Of a DNA stretch of 64,000 bases, positions 31,957-42,730 are shown one piece after another. Source of the stretch: Astrothelium macrocarpum (Eukaryota; Ascomycota; Dothideomycetes; Trypetheliales; Trypetheliaceae). Where the stretch lies: NCBI GenBank assembly GCA_021030915.1, contig JAGEMR010000041.1, positions 124,001 to 188,000 of the forward strand. The letters run 5' to 3'. The notes under the pieces are model-generated. The model saw only the letters and a program-made list of their open reading frames with translations, was not told the DNA's origin and did no database searches. Every line of letters begins with the position of its first letter. Positions within the stretch are counted from its first letter, which is position 1. The translations under genes and the position numbers were made by a program.

Positions 31957-32634
31957 TCAAGCCTTGTTTCTGAACTGTCGTCTGGACCTCCTCGCTCTAC
32001 CAGGGCGAGTTTCTTCGTCAATCTCGAGGCTTTGGAGTTGCTGATCTTGAACGCCTGCTGAATCGTCATTTATTGGAAAATAAAAATTCGCTCGGCTCAG
32101 AGCCCGTTCTCTTTCTGGATCGTTCACATCATGACGAGAGTCCGTCGTCCATGGGAGAGGACCGTGATCATACGCTCGCGGCTCGGAAGGGATCTTGGAC
32201 AAGTTCATCACTGGACATGATCGAGGAGCGGGATCATGCTGACGAGTACCTTGATGGTGCCAAAATGAATCTTCTGAGGTATGTGAAGCGGTACTATAGC
32301 CAAGATCCCATTGAAAGATTACACGTTCATCTTGATTTTGACCTTGATGATAATCTTCAGGTATTGTACCTGAGGATTCTGAGTAGCTGACTGATGCATC
32401 CATAGGCTCTCTGTCCCCAGAACTGATTGAACCTGATTCTGTCGGAGCCGTTCCATCGTCAGCGTGTATGATGGACTCATGACTGTTGATCTGGTCTTGG
32501 ACTATATCATATCTATCGGAACGTCCATCGAGTTCTTGAGGCCAACCAGCGTTAGCGTCGGTCGAGCAAGGCGTCCGAGAACCACTCGTAACATCATGTT
32601 CAGTCAAAACACTCGGATCGCTACTTATCAACAT
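31957..32634 (-). CDS. Orphan hydrophilic protein A
   Basis: A minus-strand frame with first ATG at 32634 gives 225 residues, rich in Ser, Asp, Glu, Gln and Arg and probably disordered. No signal peptide or membrane segment. I do not recognise the family. It shares short landmarks in similar order with orphan B at 36.5-37.3 kb: TSGSRTP, DERVIFQW, PLPWTTD, SRANFYFPINDDSAG and the C-terminal DEETRPGR. The tail is basic (RARRSRRQFRNK). A further 5' exon is possible, because the frame is open three codons above the ATG and an AG acceptor (CAACCAG) lies just before them. A weak antisense frame (32073-32390) is less convincing. It lies in the gene-poor block. Confidence 0.5.
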   Translation of the reverse strand: MLISSDPSVLTEHDVTSGSRTPCSTDANAGWPQELDGRSDRYDIVQDQINSHESIIHADDGTAPTESGSISSGDREPMDASVSYSESSGTIPEDYHQGQNQDERVIFQWDLGYSTASHTSEDSFWHHQGTRQHDPAPRSCPVMNLSKIPSEPRAYDHGPLPWTTDSRHDVNDPERERALSRANFYFPINDDSAGVQDQQLQSLEIDEETRPGRARRSRRQFRNKA

Positions 32635-35600
32635 CTCTCGCACGATACCTGGTTGATAAGAATTACCTTTGACCTCTGTATCCAGTCAATGACACAGACA
32701 AATCAAAGTGTACGAGGGAAGTGCATACCCAAAGGCCCCTCACCCTCTGCGAGTACTTGTGCGCTGTCGTGGTGTGAAAAAAGCTGCCCGTACATTGTGA
32801 TGTCAGCAACTTGCTGAGTCGGGCCTCTCTCGCTGATTCTCTAAGGTACCAGGGGTTAAGAATACAATTTGAGCAGTTCTCAACCCCAAAGTCATTACCG
32901 TGAACGTCGAGCGTCACGAATGATTGCTTTGAAAAAATTTTCACAGCATCCAACGATGATGGACTGGGGCCACCAAGTCATCAACCCGAACATGTGAAAT
33001 GATCGGGAAATCAACCAGACAGATCATTAGGACCTTTGGTCCAACAAATGCTTCAGAGCTCGCTTTGCAGGAAGATGTGGCTGCTTGGTAAAAATCCTGG
33101 GAAATGAAAGAAAATCTGATCAACCCGGCGAGAAGTAGAAAGTACAGCGGTCCAAAAGGAGATAGGATAAAAAATTTGGATCGCCTTTGTCGATGATCTC
33201 TCTTTGTATGAATGTAAAGGTCAAGGGGGCTTAAGAATTTATGGTCTCTGCCGGGCTGCTGGTACAAGGTGCAGATGTTTATTGGATGCGTTTTAGTGAC
33301 GACCGCGTTAGTGGATAATAAATAGGTGAAGAATCAGGATGAGGCCCAACGCAGGAGCGCCCAGAGAGAGTTTGAGCAAGCAGGGTTACACTATACCCTA
33401 GTGAAGATGGCAGTGGTTCTCATATTTCCTCTGACCGCTTCCCTTAGGGTAATCACCCTAAAACTCGGTAAGCCCCGTCAACCCAGTAATTCGTCAAACC
33501 CTGAGAAAGCCTCGTGGAGATCCCGCAGTCCCCCCTTGTCTCGATCTGTTCAAGGTAATCGCTGCATGATTTGACGCCTGTCGCTTTCATTGAAAAATTC
33601 CCGGTCGAACCGGGAGCTGTTTCTATGCACAGGCCGCAGAAAGGGCTGCGTATCGGCACAATGGCGCTGTGATGATTGTGTGATTCTAGAAATAATGTAG
33701 AAAGATGATCTAACGTTTTCCCGAAGACATCATTATGCGCTGGCAAGACATGGCAGTCGTGGCAAGGCGGACATGGTTGTTTGTGACCAGCACTCACAGG
33801 ATCAGTCGTACACGAAGGACGGAATAAGATACTTGGTTGGCAAAGCGCGCCCTCCACTTGCTATCTTTCGCCAGAGAGTGGGAGATTGTTTTCTAAGAAG
33901 CCGACGACAAAGCTATGCACAAACCAATGCTCCGCGGCGCGCAATCCTTGACCCTGTCACTGTAATCTTCTTGTGTTCCAAGTGAACAAATGGTGGCGCT
34001 GATCGGAGCCGCGATTCAGAATACAGCTCAGACACCACCCGCGCCTGCAATGCTTGGTAGGCTGGCCAGCTTGCTTAGAGTAGTCTCCTGAATTGTATTT
34101 CGCTCCGATCCCAGTACCAAAGCTCAACAATTGACAGGATCAGACTGGTTGGGCCATCTCAATGACTCGATTAATATGAATTGATCTAGGCGCGTGGATC
34201 GGTACAGATACCAATCCTTGCTATAGGAGTATGTTTCAGTGAGGCGAACCGCAGCTTATTTTCCCAACGGCCAGCATCACGTCGTCATTCTGAGGCCTCT
34301 GATTTAGAAATTTGTGTGTGCGATACGAGTAAATTAAATTTGGCCATTCGTGACGTGCTGATCGTCATGATCATCACTTGGATTGCATGTGCGCCATAAA
34401 TAGCCAGCAGGCTTGGCCAGCGGGAGCAGTGGGAGCAGAGCCAGAACAGGGGCCATATAAGCAGCAATTCTTCGGTTGAGTTTCCGGACCGCAGAACCCG
34501 GCGGATTACGTATTGTTTGTGGACATGGATTATCGGCCATTGCAGCTTACTACGAGTAGTAAAAGCCCGCGGATGCAATACCGACATAGCAACACTGTCG
34601 ATCAATGGCCGTGTTAAGTAACCTCGAGAGTCACGCGCGCGTTCAGTTTACGATCGAGCAAAGCGCTTGATCTCGGGCGGAAAAACCCCCCTGAGGTGGC
34701 TGATCATTAGGCAGATGCTGAAAATTTTTTTGCCTCTCTATTCTCATGTCATCGCGCATCTGAGACAGTGCAAGTCAAGGCTAAGCGAACACAGATCCCA
34801 GCATGAAATTGTAGTAAAGAGCGGAAGTTGAACTGAAAAGGCCTTCGTTTGAGGCGTGAAATCTATGTTTTGGACGGGAGGAAAACCAGCGACACAAACG
34901 AAACGGTAGCATGCTTATGGGAAGCAAAAGCCTGACAAAAAGGACGTACTTTCATTCCTGAAGAACTCTTCATCGTAGATGGCGTCGAACGCGTGATCTG
35001 TGCCGCGTTGGCCCTTAGGCTGATGCAGGTCCGTTCCGTTTCTTCCCAAATTAGAGATTGGCTCAGCGATCGGCCAGAAATTGCAATCTTACACAAGGAA
35101 TCTACCCGACTTAAGTATTCTTGTTGAGCTGACGAAGACGTCGGGTTTTAAGTGCGTGAGCGCAATGAAATGCTCTTGCAAGACTAATAAAGGAATTAAG
35201 TGACGAGAAAAAGGCTAGTCCAATTCGGCTAGACTGGGCCCCATGCTAAGGATGCAATCGAGCCCAAAGATGCAAATCAGATACGAGGTTATGAGATTTC
35301 GTAAGATTGCGATATACAAGTAAGCGGACTTCATGACCACAATAGCTAGGGTACTAAATATTGATCTTTTCTTCCACAAAATGTGGCGAATTCATGCACT
35401 GCAGGACACCCCTCACCTCTAAACTGCCCAATTTGTCGCTCCGAGTCACTAGGAAACAGAGTATGGATCTATATGGATTAATTTTAGCTTTTCGCAAGTA
35501 CAATTCGTGTAAATAACGAACGCTGAGCAAGCTGGAAGTGAAACTAACGGCACAGGTGTGCAGATTTATGTATGCGCATTACTACCAGATGACTGTGTAT

Positions 35601-35897
35601 AAATTTGATTACAATTCACTCACAATCCGGCGGAGATCAATGACAACGTCAATGAATAACGAGGAACCATTTCGAACTACCATTGAATATGGCTTTTTAG
35701 CCATCAATTTTCGGAATATCGTTACTTCGGCTAGGAAAAGTCGAACAAATGAGAAGAGATGGTACATCAAACATATCTCCCTGCCCGTCCCGCGCGCAAA
35801 AACCAAAAGATCAGCATTGAGAAAAGCTCATTCCCTTATCCATCCCCAACCTGTTCTAGACGAAAATGTATCGGAGTAATTAATTAAAAACAACAAA
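32635..35897. other. Gene-poor stretch
   Basis: 3.3 kb between orphan A and the small frame at 35.9 kb. Frames of up to 134 codons (33453-33857) are opposed by frames on the other strand and show no motif. It contains one perfect 7-base hairpin (33599-33615). No gene that I can support. Confidence 0.4.
33599..33615. repeat. Perfect short inverted repeat
   Basis: TCCCGGT and ACCGGGA are separated by the loop CGA. It forms a seven-pair GC-rich hairpin in otherwise AT-rich intergenic DNA. It resembles neither a tRNA arm with its partners nor a bacterial terminator. Role unknown. Confidence 0.55.
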
Positions 35898-36128
35898 TTA
35901 GAAGCAATCATCAGCAAATGCAGCCTCGGCTGCCTTCTTGCCGACCTGCAGCATGAATCCAAATGCTGCGCTGGCACCGAACGAATGGTGGGATGAGTTG
36001 AAGAGCATCCCGTCAGTTGAGGCTCTGCGCTGCGGCCCAGACTCGCTCATTGTCATCGATCTTCCCGGTCGGGCAAAGATGACCGCATTGCATCGCGGTA
36101 GCGTAGCCATTTTATCAGACGCCGACAT
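35898..36128 (-). CDS. Possible small protein (76 residues)
   Basis: ATG at 36128, TAA at 35898. The residue make-up (MSASDKMATLPRCNAVIFAR..., then a Ser/His-rich middle SSHHSFGASAAFGF, ending VGKKAAEAAFADDCF) and the codon use are more coding-like than the surrounding DNA, which is AT-rich. No family recognised. An overlapping plus-strand frame (35938-36138) is the main competitor. No splice sites are needed. Real status uncertain. Confidence 0.4.
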   Translation of the reverse strand: MSASDKMATLPRCNAVIFARPGRSMTMSESGPQRRASTDGMLFNSSHHSFGASAAFGFMLQVGKKAAEAAFADDCF

Positions 36129-36481
36129 TTTTGCGTGAAGAGCAGAGCCGCTAATGAGGGAATGGAGAGAAAATTCGACGAATAGAAAGGGTGAGAAGAG
36201 GTGAGGTCGTGAAAAAAGGCAAAATGAGACGAATCAGACGCGATCGGGTTGGTGCGGGGCCAAAATCTGTAGGATTGCACTGCAGCGGTAGTTCCGAGAG
36301 TCTAAGTACTGTATGCATGCAAGATGTTGTCCACAGCTTGTGTCCAATACTGCTACTGCAAGCCGCAGTGTTAATTAAGCTGTGCCTAGAATTCAGTCAG
36401 CTGGCATCGCACGCATAAATGCACATAATATCCCGACATACTTATAGACAAGAGCTCACCAGTTTTTACCTGCCTTTTTGT
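36129..36481. other. Intergenic
   Basis: 353 bases between the small frame and orphan B. Nothing is recognised other than the likely promoter of the small frame. Confidence 0.35.
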
Positions 36482-37264
36482 TCATCGTCTTGGAGAGGAT
36501 GTCTCCTCCTCGAAATTCGGCCCATGCTCTTCGCTGATACCTTCTTGGTTCACAGTGGCGCTACTTATTTCCCGCATATCATGGGCACTCCACGGGAATG
36601 GAGATTGTGGGCGAGCCCACCGTCGGTCCCGGTATTGATGTCGAACATTCAAAAGTCCTGCTCCTGAATTTGAAGGAATAAAGTCATCAATCCTTGATTC
36701 TGCTTCCCATCGGAACAAAACGGGCTCATCATTGGTCTCGCCATATCTCTGCCGCAAGCCATCTGGACGCGCATCCCCCGGTCGATTTCTAGTATCGCTA
36801 AATGGATGGGAAATGGTTGTTGCATTACCTGTACTGGTATCATTCCAAGGCATGGTATTATCGTCCATACGAGGATGACCAGAATTTACCTGAATTTCAT
36901 GGTACTCTGGCTCAGAAACATTTTGAAAATATGCGCTTCCTGGGTTGTCATGTTGGAGGTTTGCCTGAAAAGTCTGGTGGGCTACACGTTCATAGTCTGG
37001 CCAAGCGTCATCTTCCTGCTGCCGCCTGCCAGTGTAAGGATCTGGTGAGCAAAGTAAGCAAGAAATCTTTTGTAGGAATATCTCGAATGCTGAAGTACCT
37101 TGCTCATCATAATCCCTTGCGTAATCGTTTACGCTCGCAGGATGATCCCCCGAGTTGTCTTCCTCCCCAGCGCCACTATGCATGGACGCCTGTTCGGGTT
37201 CACATGTACAGTCAGGTTGCTCCCAGTCCGTACCGTACAAGTCAGGATTTCTTGGAGAAGTCAT
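36482..37264 (-). CDS. Orphan hydrophilic protein B
   Basis: First ATG at 37264, 260 residues; the frame is open 13 codons further 5' but begins with TTG. Acidic and rich in Asp, Asn, Pro, Arg and Ser, probably disordered. It holds a small Cys-containing segment (QKISCLLCSPDPYTG) and a Cys pair near the N-terminus (DCTCEP). Landmarks shared with orphan A are TSPRNP (near the N-terminus), DEPVLFRW, ESRIDDFIPSNSGAG, PFPWSAHD and the C-terminal EEETSSPR. Their order is partly rearranged between the two: in B the SRxxxxFxPxxxxAG block directly follows the FRW block, in A it comes about 60 residues later. No targeting signals. A long antisense frame (36802-37389) exists but lacks such support. Confidence 0.5.
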   Translation of the reverse strand: MTSPRNPDLYGTDWEQPDCTCEPEQASMHSGAGEEDNSGDHPASVNDYARDYDEQGTSAFEIFLQKISCLLCSPDPYTGRRQQEDDAWPDYERVAHQTFQANLQHDNPGSAYFQNVSEPEYHEIQVNSGHPRMDDNTMPWNDTSTGNATTISHPFSDTRNRPGDARPDGLRQRYGETNDEPVLFRWEAESRIDDFIPSNSGAGLLNVRHQYRDRRWARPQSPFPWSAHDMREISSATVNQEGISEEHGPNFEEETSSPRR

Positions 37265-40200
37265 TGAAACCTTATGACGAAATAATATTCTCTTCCGACT
37301 CAATCAACAGTGGAAACTGTACAAGATCCAAGGGACAGTTCGACTCTGACTTCCACCAAGGGGAACAAAGACCGCGAAGCAAAGATTAATGTGCAATACA
37401 GGGTGTCTTCAAAGCTGAGAAGTTTGTAAAATCGCGCACAGCCAGACGTTTGGAGGTTGCTTTGATTTCTTCTCCAAAGTTCACGAAGTACGACAACACT
37501 CAAAACTACCCGCCTGTGATGAAGAACCTGGTGGAGTAAAACAAGGTGGAGGACGTAGGTGTAGCTTCTGGTCTGATAGCGTCGCAACACCGATCCAACC
37601 TCGAGAGGAAAAAAAGAATGTGGTTGTGCAAAGGGAGACAGGGCCAAAAAAGGGGCAGCAATCAAAAGTCGTGAAGGAGTGCTGGGAAGAAGAAGCTCGG
37701 CATCGAGTCCAAGCACCTGTAGTAAAAGCTACTCGGACATGGTGGGGAGGGGTCGTTCCAAGGGGATATGGTGGGAGGGAGTGGGATAGTGTGAGTGGGC
37801 AAAGACCCAACAATTGGATCGGCGGTCAAAGAGCTTCTGGAAGAAGGGCTGACAACGGCAGGCATTCTTCAGCATGGCCCTGACAGGTACCTGTGCGCCT
37901 CCGCAAATTAGTCCGGAACGCTGTGGCGCCTTACCGGGCTCGAATCTCTACGAACCGCTAGGTACACTGCGTTCTCCACAGAGTATTCCTACCATCCATT
38001 AGAGCTACGTACAAAAATTCGAAAAGGCACGGGTTTCATCGGATCAGTTACGGAATCGACTCCGCCCCTCTAAACTTTCAAAATCTGGACTCAGCCGAGT
38101 GTTTGTACCTGGGCTTATTGTAATGAGGTCGTCCTGGTCAAGGACACTCGATTTGATCAGGTCTCGCTACCACTGGTCAGCAAGGTCTAAGTGGAACGAC
38201 ATGGTATGGCGATGCGAAAGAATACTCCCCCATACTCCCGGGGTGCCTAGGCAGCAAGCCTTCCAGGTTGCCCATTCTCCAAAATAGTCCATGCACAACG
38301 CCCGATGGTAAAAATTGCCCTGTTTGCGAGCCGCAAGTCAAGCAAAAGCTAAGGGTAAGCCAATTTCTCCTGAGCATGATACGCCAATTTCACAAAACCC
38401 CAGCGTGATGAGCTCTCTCACAAGATGAGCGATTTTATTGATTTTTTAGAATGTATCCTTTCTAAAAGAGCAAGAAATGCGCTTGACAGCAATGTAAGAG
38501 ACCAACAGGCTCACTGACGAAAGAATCACGTCGGCAATTCTCTTCCAGATAGCGGTCTAATACGGGTATCAAAGATGAAGTGTTAAGGTTTGTAGCCTTG
38601 CTCCCAGATTGAGTTCCCCAAATTAGAAGCGCCCTCGCAGCACATCATCCACATGCGAAATAGTTCCCCCTCTGCATCCACGGGGAAGCACACAACAGGC
38701 ATCCGAAGCACTTTTGATTGGCAGTCGCGTGCTATATTCTGCGCTTATTATGCTGGTGGACCTTTTGAGGTGTTGACTGACCCTAGCCTCTTGAGCGGTG
38801 AGTGATTCGGAGGTTAGACCGCTGATACATGCGCGTTGGCCCCCTCGCACATCCTGTTTGCTCAGGGCTGGTGTCGATCTATGATTGTTAGATTGCATAT
38901 CGTTCGTCATCTAATGAGGACTGTCCCGGTTAACCACGTGTAGACCTAGAACGAAAAGCAAGAAGGGAGTGCTCAAACCCTGCCGCTGTAACGTCTGCCT
39001 TACTGGGCCTGTGCCAAAGAAGATGACGCCAGCCTGATTTGCCCAGTTTTGCCCTGTGGGGGATACGTATTCCTAAGAGTTGAAGGCCAATGGCGTTTTC
39101 TAGGCTAGAACGTTGGAACATTCTAGATCGCTAGATTCATTGTAAACCTTGCTTGCTCGGAATCCATCCTGGAGGCAGCCACATTGTCTTGCTAGTGGGC
39201 AAGTCAAAGCCTGCCGCCATTCCATGCGCCGCGATCATGCCCCGAGCTTCACGTTGCAACATCACAAGAATCTGCAATTTACGCAAGCACGGATGCCAAC
39301 GAAGACATCCCGAGGTCAATGTCGTACCTGATGCTGCTTGGGAAATTGGTTGGAGATAAGCAATGTCTATCAGTTCCTGCGTTTGGTCATTAAACTTGCT
39401 TTCCTAGGTGGAGTCATCTTGTCCTGCTGAGGGTTGTACATAGAGCGTTCATCAACCAGACTCTTGGTGCTCTCATCTGGGAGTTCGACGAATGATTGAC
39501 CATATTCGTGAACTTGATTTATCCAGTATCAAATACAACCTTGTCCCACCACAATCATTTCTCGGGCAAGAAGTGAGGAGCCACGATACTGACAAATCAG
39601 CCAAGAGGGAACAAATCCAGAAGACCCACCAACACCACTGACGTGTCTGCGGAGGAAATCCTGCCCCGCTCATAATTTGAACATGGATTCTACTGACCGC
39701 CGTGCCTAGACGTAGATGAGTGTGCCTTGACACGTCACTGAGAGGCCACTGCTGCAGCACCCAAACAGACTGAAGGTAAGACTTCCCAAGAATCCTTTAC
39801 CGCTCGTGCGCATATTTGCTTTTGGCTTCTGAATGCTACCACAATAGCCGACTATGGTGTATCAACGACAAACGCTGCTGCGCTGACATGCAGCAGTGCG
39901 CCTTTTTGCCACACTTGAATTTGATAAGATTCCTGTGACCAAAAAGAGATGCTTACAAGGAGATCGACCACGCAACCAGGGTTCAATCTCTCCAATTTTT
40001 TTTCCAGGAGATATAGCTTGTTAGTCATTGCGTTGCGAAAGGCACGCGAATGTGGGACTTTCTTCAATGGAGCAGGTAAGTGCGTAATATCGAACCGTTT
40101 TTGCAAGCAGCACAAGCCAAGACGTCAATGGATGGCATTCATACGTGCCAATCACTGGCGGTCTTCTGGGCTGTGCCATTGCAAGAGAAGCCTTCCGATG

Positions 40201-40950
40201 AGGTTCGCTGTTTCGCTCGGCCGACGCAACCAAGCATGTGATGCAGAAATCCAGGCAGACAATATTTTGTATTGCGATCCGAAATTTAAAGTTCAGGCTG
40301 TATGGAAGAAGCAAAATGATCAGAGCTTGGAGCCGCACGTGGAATCCCGGTTTGCCTTGCATCGATAAGATCATCGGTTTGGATCTGATCCACATTGCAC
40401 TGCTGGCAGCGAGCCAAGTCTGGCTAAGCGCGGTACTTGGTATCCCCGAAGCATTCGGTGAAACAAAGAAAACGCCGAGAATGGAGGATTTCGAGAAAGA
40501 GAGAGGTTTTTCTTTTTGCCAAGTGAGATAACAGAAAGCTGCCTCGTCAATTTGCAGCAAGGGAAGTTTATCGCTGTCTTCATCGCCTAAGGCATACATC
40601 AGCAGATGCCATGAGAGACTTACAGGGCAATTTTGAAAGCACATGTTGCCTCAGAAGACTTCCCACCAATCGGCGATAGGTTCAGAGATATACGAGGGAA
40701 CCAATCATATTTGAACACCCATGCAGCTTGATTTGTCCACGATAAAAGGCTGACTGACTGCAAAGAGCAGATCAGCAGCTGTCTGTTGACTATTGCTGTC
40801 GAAGCCATCGATTTAGATGGCCAGGAGTCCCAATAAACGTACATTGAAGTAAGCACAAGCGATGCACATCCATTATTTTCGCCCTCCAAAACGCCGCAAG
40901 TCCGCACCACGAACCTGTATTTATTCCGGGAAAGATAGCACTACCTATGC
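37265..40950. other. Gene-poor stretch
   Basis: 3.7 kb upstream of orphan B and downstream of the DAHP synthase. The longest frame is about 207 codons on the minus strand (40021-40644); it has hydrophobic stretches but no family motif, and plus-strand frames of similar length overlap it. I see no repeat array or RNA gene. Confidence 0.4.
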
Positions 40951-42220
40951 TCAAGGATGCCCATTTGCGTGTCCGTTAACGCCAAGAATTTTTCTGCGAG
41001 CCTGCACTGCTGAAGCAAGCTCTGAAAGAACCAACTCGGTATCTTCCCAATTGATACAGGCATCAGTGATGCTTACACCGTACTTCAGTGAACCTTTCCC
41101 TTCTTTGGGAACTTTCTGATTCCCTATGGCAAGCGCGTTAGTATAATATCCACGAAAGACGAGTATCTTTGCTTTACCTTCATTGATGTTGCTTTCTATC
41201 ATAACGCCCATGATGGCATTCTCTCCAGCCGCAATCTGCTCTGCAAGCACGTGGGCTACCTTTGGCTGGTTCTTGTGGTTCTTCTCCGAGTTTCCGTGGC
41301 TACAGTCGACCATGAGACGAGGTCGCATTCCAGCTTTTATCAGCTTCTCCTTCGCCCCCGCTATGCTGGGCGCATCATAGTTTGGGCCTTTCTTGCCACC
41401 CCTCAAGATAACAAAGCAATCATCGTTACCGGTCGTACCCACAGTGGCGAGCACGCCAGGTTTTGTGACAGAAAGAAAGTGGTGCGGATGGCGGACCGCG
41501 CCAATAGCATCCACAGCGACATCAAGGGTTCCATCTGTACCATTCTTGAAACCAACCGGAAAGGAGAGTCCAGAAGCTAGCTCTCGATGCACTTGGCTTT
41601 CTGTGGTTCGCGCGCCCACGGCGCCGACGCTCAAGAGATCTGCCAGGAATTGAGGAGAGATGGTATCGAGCATTTCACTGGCAATGGGCATGCCATTTGA
41701 AGTCAGATCTACAAATAACTGACGCGCGATTCTCAAGCCCTTGTTGATCCTGAAGCTATTGTCGATATCCGGATCATTGACTAGGCCTTTCCATCCTACT
41801 GTAGTCCGTGGCTTTTCCAAGTATGAACGCATGACGATGAGCAGATCATTTCCGTAATTTTCCTTCAATTTTGATAGACGACCGCAATACTCCAATGCCG
41901 CTTCTGGGTCATGTATCGAACATGGTCCTATGATAACAAGAAGGCGATTGAGCGAGTCGGTGCCTCGAATAATCTCGACGGACAAATTGCGAGCTTGTAG
42001 GACTGTTTCTTTCGATCGGGTAGTCTGAGGAATTTCGTGCTGCAGAAGGTCGGGGGGCGTCAATGGGTTGAAGCCTTTGATGCGCCAATCTTCTGAATTT
42101 TGACTATCACCAACAGACTTATTTTCTATGTAGAACTGGAGAATAGTCAGCTTGAATCGCACGCAGAACAATCGGACAAGTTTATGAGTAGGCAATCGAC
42201 TCCATGTAACCTACAGACAT
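40951..42220 (-). CDS. ARO3: 3-deoxy-7-phosphoheptulonate (DAHP) synthase, ARO3 type
   Basis: Catalyses the first step of the shikimate pathway, phosphoenolpyruvate plus erythrose 4-phosphate to DAHP, in the cytosol. Three exons: 42220-42215 (six bases, ATG TCT), 42135-41178 and 41123-40951. Introns are 79 bases (GTAGGT...CTCCAG) and 54 bases (GTAAAG...CATAG, branch ACTAAC). The product has 378 residues. The tiny first exon gives MSFYIENKSVGD, which fits the family; the unspliced frame would start in the intron at 42195. Conserved class I blocks are LLVIIGPCSIHDPEAA, MRSYLEKPRTTVGWKG, ARTTESQVHRELASGLSFPVGFKNGTDG, MVDCSHGNSEKNHKNQP and GVMIESNINEG. DWRIKG, FLSVTKPGV and the DCSHGN region resemble the Phe-inhibited Aro3 type. 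The Lys of VTKPGV, whose change relieves inhibition in yeast, is kept. Divergent from the dehydratase-like gene. Confidence 0.93.
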
Positions 42221-42730
42221 GGCCAATTTGGAAAATTCGGCTGATTGCTCCTGTAATCTTCCTCAAAAAAGTAAAGTCAACTTAATTGAGCGGACGTTGG
42301 AGGTTAAATCCATGACTCCCAAGCGAGCGGTCAACAAGAAAAATTGACGGGCAGAAAAAGAAGGTTAGAGCAGAGCTAATTGCCTACCTAAGCGAGGCTA
42401 CACTGCCACACACCACGCAAGCCACACTTCCAATCCTGGCTCTTGATCTTCACGCCTGGAATGGCCCATCGCTAAAGTTGAGAGGGATAAAGGCTTGTGC
42501 TCCGGATTAGCTCTTTGTAGTTGAAATAAAATAACCGATGGGCTTTGAGGACATGCTCTTTTCGCTGATGCTAATGCACAGAAGACAGGCTGTAATGGCC
42601 AGAGCTACGTCATGTCCTACATCACGAATCTTCGATGAATCTTCGATGAGGTAAGAATGAAGCGCCAGCTCGTACCTTAGGGTTCTCAAAATTGCTCTCG
42701 TCGTCTTTCATAATCCACAAGGGAAGAACA
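42221..42730. promoter_or_regulatory. Shared divergent promoter, DAHP synthase / dehydratase-like gene
   Basis: 510 bases between the two start codons. At 42313-42318 there is TGACTC (context ATGACTCCC), close to the Gcn4/CpcA core TGASTCA, about 93 bases upstream of the DAHP synthase ATG. DAHP synthase genes are known targets of general amino-acid control. Joint regulation of the two genes is inference. Confidence 0.4.

Noticed and set aside
33453..33857. 134-codon minus-strand frame rich in Cys and His
   Set aside because: Cysteines are not spaced like zinc fingers or secreted domains; no signal peptide.
36802..37389. 195-codon plus-strand frame
   Set aside because: Antisense to orphan B, which has better support through its resemblance to orphan A.
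40021..40644. 207-codon minus-strand frame with hydrophobic stretches
   Set aside because: No family motif, overlapping plus-strand frames of similar quality, no coding bias.
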